Below, in pieces: positions 1 through 7,958 of a stretch of DNA of 26,387 bases. Origin of the DNA: GCA-002728855 sp036340635 (GTDB lineage Bacteria > Bacteroidota > Bacteroidia > Flavobacteriales > Flavobacteriaceae); contig JAYYYF010000025.1 in assembly GCA_036340635.1 (NCBI GenBank), forward strand, positions 1 to 26,387. Direction: 5' to 3'. The notes under the pieces were generated by a model that worked only from the letters and a program-made list of their open reading frames with translations, was not told where the DNA came from and ran no database searches. Position 1 is the first letter of the stretch; each line of letters starts with the position of its first letter. A program made the translations under genes and the position numbers.

Positions 1-174
1 TTCTACAAGTCATTTTTATAATTGTTTTCTATTTTTTCTAAGAGATAAATTTCAGAGGTTATATAAAAACTAATCTAAAATATATCTTTAAATTAGAGAT
101 GAACTAGCAATATGATTTAAAATTGAAATAAATAAATCAAATGAGTAAAAGAAGTATAATTGATCAGAAGAAAT

Positions 175-255
175 ATGTTAATTGGCTACCATGGGCATGA
201 GCAAGAAACTCTGACCTTATCGAAAACAGACATTTCACAATCAAATAAGAATTGA
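175..255 (+). pseudogene. Relict fragment of a sugar isomerase/epimerase paralogue
   Basis: Bases 178-252 align without gaps to bases 892-966 inside the following gene. I count 65 of 75 identical bases by eye, and 19 of 25 identical residues. The segment covers the conserved GYHGHEQ region of the TIM barrel. It reads ATG (175) to TGA (253-255), a 26-codon mini-ORF whose stop directly abuts the ATG of the intact gene at 256. The alignment continues a few bases upstream (GAAGAA at 168-173) across a one-base deletion. I read this as the remnant of a tandem paralogue or a partial duplication. A translated leader coupled to the next gene is possible but less likely. Confidence 0.75.
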
Positions 256-1272
256 ATGAATAAGCGATCGTTTTTAAAAAAACTGTTTTTCTTCACAGTA
301 ATGATAAGCATTTTAGGGTTATTTAGCTGTAAGAAAATTGCTAAAAAAGGAAATAGTCCCGAAGAAGACTTAGGAGTAAATATAGGTTTGATTACTTATT
401 CATTTCGAACCATGCCAGATCAAAGCCCTTTGGCTATTTTAGAATATGTTAAAAAAACTAACATGAAGCATGTCGAACTCATGGGAAATCATGCTGAGTC
501 CTTTGCTGGAAGTCCAAAAAGCCCTCTTAGTGAACCTGTAAAGAGAAGTGTTTTTATGAAACAACGAAGGAAGATTCAACTTACAGATGAAGAACAAAAA
601 ATAGCATCTCAAATCGCTGAAGAAATAAAGGTATATAACAATGAGGTTGCCCTGTGGCGCAAAGAGGCACCAATGTCAAAATTTGAAGAGCTGCGAAAAC
701 TCTATAATGATGCAGGCGTTTCCATTTATGCTTTTAAACCTCGTGTATTTGGGAAAGATAACACCGATGATGACATTCGCTATGGTATGCGAGCCGCTAA
801 GGCTCTTGGCGCTTCACATGTAACATTAGAACATCCAAGTGATGATAAACATACCGCTCGACTTGGTAAAATCGCTGAAGAAGAAGGTATATTAATTGGC
901 TACCATGGACATGAGCAACAAACCCCAACCTTATGGGATACAGCCATTTCACAATCAAATAATAATCGATTGAATCTTGATTTAGGACATTATGTGGCAG
1001 CAGAAAATACCGATCCACTACAAATTTTAAAAGACAAACATCACAAAATTGTTAGCATGCACCTTAAAGACCGTCAAAAGCTAAGCAATGGTGGAGATAA
1101 TTTAATTTGGGGTACAGGAGATACTCCAATTACAGAAGCTCTCCAACTTATAAAAAAAGAAGGCTATAGCTTTTATGTAACCATTGAATTAGAATATGAA
1201 ATTCCTGAAGGCTCAGATGCTGTGCAAGAAGTAAAAAATTGTTTAGCCTATGTCAAAAAGGCATTAGAGTAA
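256..1272 (+). CDS. Sugar phosphate isomerase/epimerase-like TIM-barrel lipoprotein
   Basis: This is a 338-residue protein of the xylose-isomerase-like TIM-barrel superfamily (AP endonuclease 2 fold). An N-terminal signal ends in the lipobox-like LGLFSC, so it is probably membrane-anchored and exported. Visible family landmarks are NIGLITYSF at the barrel start, TLEHP near residue 195, GYHGHEQ near 217, LNLDLGHY near 240, MHLKDR near 270 and IELEYE near 312. These acidic and His residues are the usual divalent-metal ligands. Substrate is unknown; such proteins are often found in carbohydrate-use loci and annotated as 3-keto-sugar or hydroxypyruvate isomerase-like. The ATG at 256 directly follows an in-frame TGA, so the start is well bounded. 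Bases 661-720 contain 24 G/C of 60, somewhat richer than much of the window. It converges on the sulfatase at 1326. Confidence 0.8.
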   Translation: MNKRSFLKKLFFFTVMISILGLFSCKKIAKKGNSPEEDLGVNIGLITYSFRTMPDQSPLAILEYVKKTNMKHVELMGNHAESFAGSPKSPLSEPVKRSVFMKQRRKIQLTDEEQKIASQIAEEIKVYNNEVALWRKEAPMSKFEELRKLYNDAGVSIYAFKPRVFGKDNTDDDIRYGMRAAKALGASHVTLEHPSDDKHTARLGKIAEEEGILIGYHGHEQQTPTLWDTAISQSNNNRLNLDLGHYVAAENTDPLQILKDKHHKIVSMHLKDRQKLSNGGDNLIWGTGDTPITEALQLIKKEGYSFYVTIELEYEIPEGSDAVQEVKNCLAYVKKALE

Positions 1273-1325
1273 CGTTATTTTTATTTAGGTTGTGAATGAA
1301 TGGTTTAGGTTCTTTCTGTGTTTAA

Positions 1326-2849
1326 TTAATTATCCAAAATAGGTATTTTAAACTTTTTAATTTTGGCTTCAGTATGCGCCTGATTCATATATTTTTCCAT
1401 TTTTTCAACAATCTTAGGGTAATTAGAAGCTAGGTTGTTAAGTTCTTTTGGGTCGTCATCTAAGTTGTAGAGTTGAAGCTCTGAAGAACCTTTGAACAAA
1501 TCTTTTTTAACACCTTTCCACTGATTAATTCTAATCGCCTGTTGTCCCCCATAAGCAGGGAATTCCCAATAAAGATACTCGTGTGCTTTTTGTTTTTTAC
1601 CAATTAGTGTAGGATAATAACTAATACCATCAATGGCATAAGGAGGAGCCTCGCCAATAATATCAGAAACAGTAGCGAAATAATCATAGAATGTACTGGG
1701 ATGATCTGATTTTGACCCAGCTTTAATTCGTTTAGGCCATGTTGCAATGGAAGGAACCCTAATACCCCCTTCATTGACACTCCCTTTAACAGTTGTTTTT
1801 GAATTCACAAAAATTCCAGTACTGTTAAAGAAGTGAATATCCACCTGCTCTTTGTGTGTTGGACCGTTGTCACTTGAAAAAATAATAAAAGTGTTTTCAT
1901 ATTGCCCAATTTCCTTTAGCTTAGAAACAATTTCACCTACCTGCTGATCCAAATAAGAAATCATAGCAGCATATGTTGCCTTTGGTGAAAGATTAGGGTA
2001 ATATCCTTTATCACCGAGGTAAGGCTCTTCTTCACCAAATTTTTCACGATAGTAATTTACCCATTTCTCAGGTGCTTGAAGTGGAAGATGTGGAAGAGGG
2101 GATGCATAATAAAGAAAAAATTTATTGTTTTTATTCCTGTCTAAAAATCCTAATGCCTCATTGTGCATTAAGGTGGGCCCATAATCATTTTGGTTATAAT
2201 CTTTATAGCTTTCAGCTTTATTGGAATCAAGCCCTTCTGGGAGCTTCCCCTTGTTAACTATCTTATTGTTTAAAACATGCTTTTCTTTATTTCTCCATAA
2301 ATGACTCGGATATAGGGTATGAGCCTGCCGCTGACAATTGTACCCATAGAAAAAATCAAAACCTTTATTGTTTGGAATACTTTCCGTGTTAGGTGCACCA
2401 AGACCCCATTTACCAATCATCCCTGTTTTATATCCTTTAGTTTGCAAAAATTTTGCAACTGTTATGATTGAATCAGGCATTGGTCGTTGCCCTTCAAGTT
2501 TAGGGTCTTCAAACATAGCTTTGAAGCTCCAGACATCCCCTCTCTCTCTCCATTCATCATTTCCTCTGATTGGATTTTTCCCTGAGTGAAGCCCTGTCAA
2601 CAAAACAGATCGCGCAGGGGCACAAACGGGAGATCCGGTATAATGATCTGTAAGAATCATTCCCTCTTTTGCTAATTGATCAATGTTTGGAGTTTCAATA
2701 AATTCTTGATCAAAAACTCCCACCTCACCATATCCTAAATCATCAGCAAGAATAAAAACAAAATTGGGCAGCTCGTTTGTTTTTTCTTCCTGTAAACAGG
2801 AGAACAAAAAAGATGAAAAAATAAGGGTAATCAATAACCTTTTTAACAT
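1326..2849 (-). CDS. S1-family sulfatase (arylsulfatase A-like), lipoprotein
   Basis: This 507-residue sulfatase removes sulfate esters, probably from a sulfated glycan outside the cytoplasm. The signal peptide ends in FLFSC (Cys18), a lipobox. The metal-binding pair Asp36-Asp37 is in LADDLGYG. The maturation motif is VCAPARSVLLTG, where Cys76 would become formylglycine and Arg80 is conserved. Asp327-Asn328 (SSDNGP) supplies further metal ligands. The usual GKWHLG is GKWGLG here (Lys147 kept, His replaced), which I recall from one arylsulfatase A-like subgroup together with a following GYNCQRQAH segment. The C-terminal subdomain ends with the common LYNLDDDPKELNNLA motif. It is transcribed alone, convergent with the isomerase gene and divergent from 2965. 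Substrate cannot be assigned. Confidence 0.93.
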   Translation of the reverse strand: MLKRLLITLIFSSFLFSCLQEEKTNELPNFVFILADDLGYGEVGVFDQEFIETPNIDQLAKEGMILTDHYTGSPVCAPARSVLLTGLHSGKNPIRGNDEWRERGDVWSFKAMFEDPKLEGQRPMPDSIITVAKFLQTKGYKTGMIGKWGLGAPNTESIPNNKGFDFFYGYNCQRQAHTLYPSHLWRNKEKHVLNNKIVNKGKLPEGLDSNKAESYKDYNQNDYGPTLMHNEALGFLDRNKNNKFFLYYASPLPHLPLQAPEKWVNYYREKFGEEEPYLGDKGYYPNLSPKATYAAMISYLDQQVGEIVSKLKEIGQYENTFIIFSSDNGPTHKEQVDIHFFNSTGIFVNSKTTVKGSVNEGGIRVPSIATWPKRIKAGSKSDHPSTFYDYFATVSDIIGEAPPYAIDGISYYPTLIGKKQKAHEYLYWEFPAYGGQQAIRINQWKGVKKDLFKGSSELQLYNLDDDPKELNNLASNYPKIVEKMEKYMNQAHTEAKIKKFKIPILDN

Positions 2850-2916
2850 GACTTTAAAATTATGTTTTTAATTAAAAAAAGAATAATTATTATTCTCATT
2901 TAGTTAAGTTGATAGT

Positions 2917-2924
2917 CAAACATA
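2917..2924 (-). promoter_or_regulatory. Candidate -7 box (TAnnTTTG) for the sulfatase at 1326-2849
   Basis: The minus strand reads TATGTTTG, an exact match to the Bacteroidetes sigma-A -7 consensus TAnnTTTG. A TTG lies 25 bases upstream, slightly beyond the usual spacing to the -33 element. Transcription starting just downstream would leave a leader of about 60 bases before the ATG at 2849. No expression evidence is available. Confidence 0.4.
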
Positions 2925-2964
2925 GAATAATTTTTTAATTTTATTATGGCAAAGTTTAAAAAGT

Positions 2965-3375
2965 ATGAGAACATTTTTTGTTTTGATTTTGACCACATCT
3001 TTAGTTTTTGCTCAGAGAGGTAAAACAGGTGATAAAACCTTTAGTCATAGATTTCCACCTGATGTTACAAATGAAGTGTCTGGATCTTCTCTTGAAATAC
3101 AAAATACCGTTGAGCATGACATTATAATAGTGATAAGAGATCAGTACAAAAAATATTTAAGACATGTTTACGTGAGAACTAATGAATCTTACACTTTTAA
3201 ACACCTTCCAATCACTAGAATATATGTTCAGTTTAAGTCTTTAGAGTTTTATTTTGAAGACAGAAAAGTCCAGGTGATCAATTTTGGCGAGAAACATAGG
3301 TTTATGTTTTTTTATGACGCCTCTCAGGAGGGAAATTATTTTGAAATTACTGAAGAAGAATTTTTCAAAGCTTGA
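2965..3375 (+). CDS. Small exported protein of unknown function
   Basis: This encodes 136 residues with a clear signal peptide (MRTFFVLILTTSLVFAQ) likely cleaved after Ala16. The mature part is rich in alternating hydrophobic and polar residues with several predicted beta strands (EHDIIIVIRD, HVYVRTNESYTF, ITRIYVQFKSLEFYF), which suggests a small beta-sandwich. I recognise no catalytic motif and no family. It lies 28 bases upstream of the sulfatase at 3404 on the same strand, so the two are probably co-transcribed and act in the same compartment. It could bind or present a glycan or assist the sulfatase, but that is inference from position only. It has no detectable Shine-Dalgarno site. Confidence 0.7.
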   Translation: MRTFFVLILTTSLVFAQRGKTGDKTFSHRFPPDVTNEVSGSSLEIQNTVEHDIIIVIRDQYKKYLRHVYVRTNESYTFKHLPITRIYVQFKSLEFYFEDRKVQVINFGEKHRFMFFYDASQEGNYFEITEEEFFKA

Positions 3376-3403
3376 CTTTAGCAAGTTGAATTAAGTAATT
3401 TTT

Positions 3404-4795
3404 ATGAGAAAGTTATTAATCATTTTCTTTGTTTTTGTAACACTTAGTTGTGGAGATGAAAATAATGAAAAGCCTAATATTTTGTGGCTTGTAGCTGAGG
3501 ATCAATCACAATATTTTTTCCCATTTTATGGAGACAATTCTGTTAAACTTTCAAACATAAGTGAACTTTTAAAAAATGGGATTGTTTATCATGACATGAA
3601 TTCTATTTATCCAGTATGTGCTCCAGCAAGAAGTGCTATCATAACGGGTATGTACCCAAATTCTATTGGTACAGGAAACATGAGGGCTTATGACGGGAAT
3701 AGAAAAGTAAGACCTGAAACGGAATCTTTATTAGGATTTCCTTACTATTCTTCAAAATTAGCTGAAAAGATAAAGCCATTTACTCAAATCTTAAGAGAGA
3801 ATGGATACTACTGTACAAACAATTCAAAAAGGGATTATAATTTTATATTAAGGGAGGAAGCTTGGGATGAGTCAAGTAGAGAAGCAAGTTGGGAGAAAAG
3901 AAAAAAAAATCAACCTTTTTTTTCAGTTTATAATTTTGGTGTGACCCATGAATCTTCAATTTGGAGAAGAGATAAAGAGCAGTTAAAAGTAGATCCAAAT
4001 AAATTAGTGGTTCCTCCAATTTTTCCTGATGATTCAATAACAAGACATGCTTTAGCAGTTAATTATTCTAACCTGGTTGAGATGGATAGGCAAATGGGAG
4101 AGATTATCAATAAATTAAAGCAACAGGGTCTTTACGATAATACTTACATCTTTTTTTATAGCGATCATGGAGGTCCTTTCCCTAGGTATAAAAGAGCAAT
4201 TTATGAGACCGGGACAAAGGTTCCATTAGTAATAAAATTTCCTAAAAGTATTAAGGTGAAAGAAAAAAGGAATCACGATATGCTTAATTTCGTTGATTTT
4301 GCACCCACTATTTTATCAATTGCAGGTCTACAGATTCCGGAAATATATCAAGGCAAAGCCTTTTTAGGCCTTAAAAAAGTTAAGAATAAAAGGAAATATG
4401 TTTTTACCGCTAGTGATAGATTTGATGAGCATCCAGATAGAATTCGTGCGGTGAAAAATAAAAGGTTTAAGTACATTAGAAATTATAATACTGATAAACC
4501 ACATGCTTTAGATGTTGCCTATAGGACTCAGATGGCTTTGATGAAAAATTTAAATTATTTGAATGAATCAAATTTACTTTCAGATAAGCAAAAACGTTGG
4601 TTTCAAGTTCCTAAAAAATCTGAGGAATTCTATGATTTAGAAAGTGATCCTTTTGAATTGAATAATCTAATTGGAGATAAAAACTTTTCAAAGGAGATAA
4701 ATAATTTTAGAGCCCAACTAGATAATTGGATGGATCAAATCAATGATTTGGGAAATATTCCTGAGAAAGAATTAGCTCAGATGTTAACAAAATAA
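3404..4795 (+). CDS. S1-family sulfatase, heparan N-sulfatase-like, lipoprotein
   Basis: This is a 463-residue sulfatase with a lipobox LSC (Cys16). Glu32-Asp33 replaces the usual Asp-Asp pair, as in N-sulfoglucosamine sulfohydrolase-like enzymes. The formylglycine motif VCAPARSAIITG carries Cys72 and Arg76. Instead of GKWHLG it has the subgroup's YYCTNNSKRDYNF with Lys142. The segments PFFSVYNFGVTHESS and FYSDHGGPFPRYKRAIYE (Asp254, His255, Lys263) also fit this subgroup. The stretch after AWDES reads ASWEKR; from memory relatives often have a His there. At 463 residues it is at the short end for the subgroup. It probably acts on N- or O-sulfated sugars in the periplasm or at the surface. 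It follows the small exported protein closely and converges on 4812 with only 16 bases between stops. Confidence 0.92.
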   Translation: MRKLLIIFFVFVTLSCGDENNEKPNILWLVAEDQSQYFFPFYGDNSVKLSNISELLKNGIVYHDMNSIYPVCAPARSAIITGMYPNSIGTGNMRAYDGNRKVRPETESLLGFPYYSSKLAEKIKPFTQILRENGYYCTNNSKRDYNFILREEAWDESSREASWEKRKKNQPFFSVYNFGVTHESSIWRRDKEQLKVDPNKLVVPPIFPDDSITRHALAVNYSNLVEMDRQMGEIINKLKQQGLYDNTYIFFYSDHGGPFPRYKRAIYETGTKVPLVIKFPKSIKVKEKRNHDMLNFVDFAPTILSIAGLQIPEIYQGKAFLGLKKVKNKRKYVFTASDRFDEHPDRIRAVKNKRFKYIRNYNTDKPHALDVAYRTQMALMKNLNYLNESNLLSDKQKRWFQVPKKSEEFYDLESDPFELNNLIGDKNFSKEINNFRAQLDNWMDQINDLGNIPEKELAQMLTK

Positions 4796-4811
4796 TTTTT
4801 TAGAATCTTAT

Positions 4812-6371
4812 TTACTCAAGCACTAGATTTTCAATGTTTGAAAATTTTTCCCCTCTAATTTTAACAAAACTTGAAATCATTTCCTTCAATTTTTCAGAAT
4901 TTTTTTTTGCAAGATCATTTTTTTGTGAAGGGTCTTCTTTTAGATTATAAAGTTTAAAATCTTTTGAATTTCCTAATTCAATATTCACGTTTTTAGAAAT
5001 TTCTGGCCCATTATATGGAGGAATCATTGCCCAATCTCCTTTTCTATAAGCAGTTCTAGTGGAGGCTTCAAGAATAAGTTCTTCTCTTCCTTTCCCTTGA
5101 TTATTAATAATTAGGTTAGAAAAATCAATACCATCTTTTGATCTAAAGTCCGTACCAACTATTGATGAAATAGAATTAAAAAGATCAATTTGAGAAATTA
5201 TCTCATTTGAAATACCAGGTTGTATTTTTCCTTTCCAGTAAGCAATAAATGGAACTTTTGTTCCTGCTTCAAAAAGGCTATACTTTCCACCTCTTAATCC
5301 ACCAGAAGGAGTATGGTCTCCAAGTTTCTCAACAGCATCATCATAATATCCATCATTTAAAACAGGACCATTATCACTAGAAAAAATGATTAATGTATTC
5401 TCTAAAAGATCTTCTGATTGTAAGGTTTTGTATAATTCGCCAACACACCAATCCGCTTCAACAATAACATCTCCTCTAGGGCCCATTCCAGATTTTCCCT
5501 CAAATCTTGGGTGAGGTGTTCTAGGCACATGAGGTTGCTGAAGAGCATAATAAAGAAAGAAAGGCTTGTCTTTATTTTCTTTAATATATTCCTGAGCTTT
5601 TTTTAAAAAATGATCTGCCATATCAATATCACTCCATCTAGCTTTTTCTCCTCCCTTCATGAATCCAATTCTAGGGACACCATTAACAATTGAAGCATTA
5701 TGGCCATGATGCCACTTCATTGTCAAGAGTTCTGGATTATCTTTTCCTGTTGGCTCACCCTCAAAATTCTTTTTGAAATGAACCTCTATGGGATCGTCCG
5801 GGTCAAGATTGACAACGTATCCATTTTCAACATAGACTGTTGGAACTCTATCTTGAGTATCAGGCATAATGTGTGAATAATCAAAACCTAATTGGTTAGG
5901 TCCGGGGTATATATAAGAATTGTAATCCATTCCTTTTCCTGAATCATCCCTTCCTTTCCCAAGACCTAAATGCCATTTACCTACAATACCTGTATTGTAT
6001 CCTATCTGTTTAAGCATTTTAGGAATTGTCATTGTAGTAGTATCAATACTCAAGCCACCTCCAGTAATTATTTTCAAACCAATTTTTCTCCAAGGATATA
6101 TTCCGGTTAAAAGGGCATATCTACTTGGACTGCATGTTGCTGAAGAAGAATAACCGTTGTTAAATCTTATTCCTTGATTTGCTATTATATCAATATTTGG
6201 AGTGTTTAGGATTCCTTTTTTATAGGCACTAACATCTCCATATCCTAAATCATCCGTATAGATAATTATAATGTTAGGATTATTAGGCGAATTCTTTTTT
6301 TCAGATTTGCAGCTTAAAAAAAATGATATAAAAAAAATAAGACAATAACTTTTAATTAGTTTAAAGTTCAT
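4812..6371 (-). CDS. S1-family arylsulfatase, lipoprotein
   Basis: I chose the ATG at 6371 (519 residues) because it begins a standard lipoprotein signal with lipobox FFLSC (Cys21). An upstream in-frame ATG at 6455 would put 28 charged residues before the signal. Asp40-Asp41 (YTDDLGYGD) are metal ligands. The motif ATCSPSRYALLTG gives formylglycine Cys80 and Arg84. GKWHLG gives Lys132 and His134, and SSDNGP gives Asp333 and Asn334. A long insert with PGPNQLGFDYS, DRVPTVYVENG and DDPIEVHF, followed by NGVPRIGFMKGG, is typical of one arylsulfatase subgroup in sulfatase-rich marine bacteria. It is divergent from the sulfatase at 6542. Natural substrate is unknown; a sulfated algal or animal glycan is likely. 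Confidence 0.92.
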   Translation of the reverse strand: MNFKLIKSYCLIFFISFFLSCKSEKKNSPNNPNIIIIYTDDLGYGDVSAYKKGILNTPNIDIIANQGIRFNNGYSSSATCSPSRYALLTGIYPWRKIGLKIITGGGLSIDTTTMTIPKMLKQIGYNTGIVGKWHLGLGKGRDDSGKGMDYNSYIYPGPNQLGFDYSHIMPDTQDRVPTVYVENGYVVNLDPDDPIEVHFKKNFEGEPTGKDNPELLTMKWHHGHNASIVNGVPRIGFMKGGEKARWSDIDMADHFLKKAQEYIKENKDKPFFLYYALQQPHVPRTPHPRFEGKSGMGPRGDVIVEADWCVGELYKTLQSEDLLENTLIIFSSDNGPVLNDGYYDDAVEKLGDHTPSGGLRGGKYSLFEAGTKVPFIAYWKGKIQPGISNEIISQIDLFNSISSIVGTDFRSKDGIDFSNLIINNQGKGREELILEASTRTAYRKGDWAMIPPYNGPEISKNVNIELGNSKDFKLYNLKEDPSQKNDLAKKNSEKLKEMISSFVKIRGEKFSNIENLVLE

Positions 6372-6541
6372 TAGTACAGGTATTAATTTATTAGAAAGAA
6401 TTTTTATCATCTGTTCTATCGTTTTTGTTAACTCTTCCTTGAATTTTTTTAGCAATCACTTTTTTTTATTCTAAAACCAATATTATTTATATTCAACCTA
6501 AGAAACTATAATTCTTGATCAATATATTGAATAAATAGAAA

Positions 6542-7954
6542 ATGATTCAAATTTTTAAATTTCTTTTTGCTTTTTTATTTGCTATAGGATGTAGTTCAAA
6601 AAGTTCAAACCCCAATGTTATTTTTATATTGGTAGATGACTTGGGATGGAATGATTTAGGTTATTCTGGAAGCACATTTTATGAAACCCCAAATATTGAT
6701 GCTTTATCTCAAGAAAGTTTTGAGTTTACCAATGCATATGCTGCAAGTCCAGTTTGCTCTCCAACAAGAGCTTCCATTATGACTGGGAAACATCCTGCTA
6801 GAGTGAATATAACGGATTGGATTCCAGGAGTTGACCCAAAAAACAGACCTCTTATAGGTCCAAAAGATCTACATCAGCTTCCCTTAGAAGAAATTACCAT
6901 TGCTGAAAAACTGAAAGAATCTGGATACAAAACTTTTTATGCAGGGAAATGGCATTTAGGATCAAAAGGATTTTATCCAGAACAAAGTGGTTTTGATGTA
7001 AACATTGGAGGTTTTGAAAAGGGAAGTCCAATGGGAGGTTATTACTCACCATATAAGAATCCCAAATTAAGTGATGGACCAGAAGGTGAATACCTTACTG
7101 ATAGATTAACAGATGAATCAATTAAATTAATTAAAAATCATGATAAGGAACAACCATTTGCTCTTTTCCTTTCATTTTATAATGTACATACTCCTATTCA
7201 AGCAAATTTGAGATATTTAGATTATTTCGAAAAAAAATTATTGAAAATGGATGACAATTCTGTTAGAACAAAAAGAGAGGGGGAAGCAATTAGTAGATTA
7301 AACCAAACCAATGCGAAATATGCTTCCATGGTTTATGCTGTTGATGAAAATGTAGGGAAACTTATTAAAAATCTTAAGGATAATAATTTGTATGAAAATT
7401 CACTTATAATTTTCACCTCAGATAATGGTGGATTGTCGACTCTAAAAAGGGTTGCCCCAACTTCAGTTTATCCATTAAGAGCTGGCAAAGGATGGCTTTA
7501 TGAAGGAGGTATAAGAATTCCTCAACTAATTAAAATACCATGGAACAAGAAAAATGTAAAAATTGATGATTTGACGGCTTCTTATGATTTATTTCCAACT
7601 ATCTTAGATTTCGCTGGAATCAAAAACAATGAAGATATTGATGGTATGAGTTTAATGCCAAGACTAAAAGGTCAATCTAAAATTGAAAGAGAAGATATTT
7701 TTTGGCATTTTCCACATTATCACGGAAGTTTGTGGAAACCTGGTTCAGCGATTAGGTCTGGTGATTGGAAATTGGTTCTTCATTATGAGTCTAATAACTC
7801 TGAATTATTTAATTTAATGGAAGATCCAAAAGAATCAAATGATTTGTCATTATTATTTAATGAGAGAAAACAAATTTTATTAAAAAAATTGAACAAACTA
7901 AAAAATCAAACAAATGCAAAAGAAGTTTCAATAAATCCTAATTTCAAAAATTAA
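6542..7954 (+). CDS. S1-family sulfatase, lipoprotein
   Basis: This is a 470-residue sulfatase with signal peptide and lipobox FAIGC (Cys17). Metal ligands are Asp32-Asp33 in LVDDLGWND and Asp294-Asn295 in TSDNGG. The formylglycine motif VCSPTRASIMTG has Cys72 and Arg76, and GKWHLG has Lys136 and His138. GWNDLGYSGSTFYETPNID and the segment after GKWHLG (GSKGFYPEQSGFD, GGYYSPY, YLTDRLTDE) place it with the widespread exo-acting arylsulfatase/GalNAc-type group, so an endo mode is unlikely. It ends with the normal ELFNLMEDPKESNDL motif. It starts a plus-strand run with the next sulfatase (4-base gap) and the histidine phosphatase, which are probably one transcript. Confidence 0.93.
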   Translation: MIQIFKFLFAFLFAIGCSSKSSNPNVIFILVDDLGWNDLGYSGSTFYETPNIDALSQESFEFTNAYAASPVCSPTRASIMTGKHPARVNITDWIPGVDPKNRPLIGPKDLHQLPLEEITIAEKLKESGYKTFYAGKWHLGSKGFYPEQSGFDVNIGGFEKGSPMGGYYSPYKNPKLSDGPEGEYLTDRLTDESIKLIKNHDKEQPFALFLSFYNVHTPIQANLRYLDYFEKKLLKMDDNSVRTKREGEAISRLNQTNAKYASMVYAVDENVGKLIKNLKDNNLYENSLIIFTSDNGGLSTLKRVAPTSVYPLRAGKGWLYEGGIRIPQLIKIPWNKKNVKIDDLTASYDLFPTILDFAGIKNNEDIDGMSLMPRLKGQSKIEREDIFWHFPHYHGSLWKPGSAIRSGDWKLVLHYESNNSELFNLMEDPKESNDLSLLFNERKQILLKKLNKLKNQTNAKEVSINPNFKN

Positions 7955-7958
7955 AACC

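Noticed and set aside
1..174. Possible gene end at the left edge
   Set aside because: All plus frames close within about 75 bases and none shows a recognisable C-terminus; the stretch appears non-coding and AT-rich.
6372..6455. Longer start for the sulfatase at 4812
   Set aside because: It adds 28 mostly charged residues ahead of a standard lipoprotein signal; the ATG at 6371 is the better start.
6515..6530. AT-rich palindromes TTGATCAA and TCAATATATTGA before the sulfatase at 6542
   Set aside because: Operator-like symmetry, but short and AT-only in an AT-rich intergenic region; not repeated upstream of the other genes I checked.
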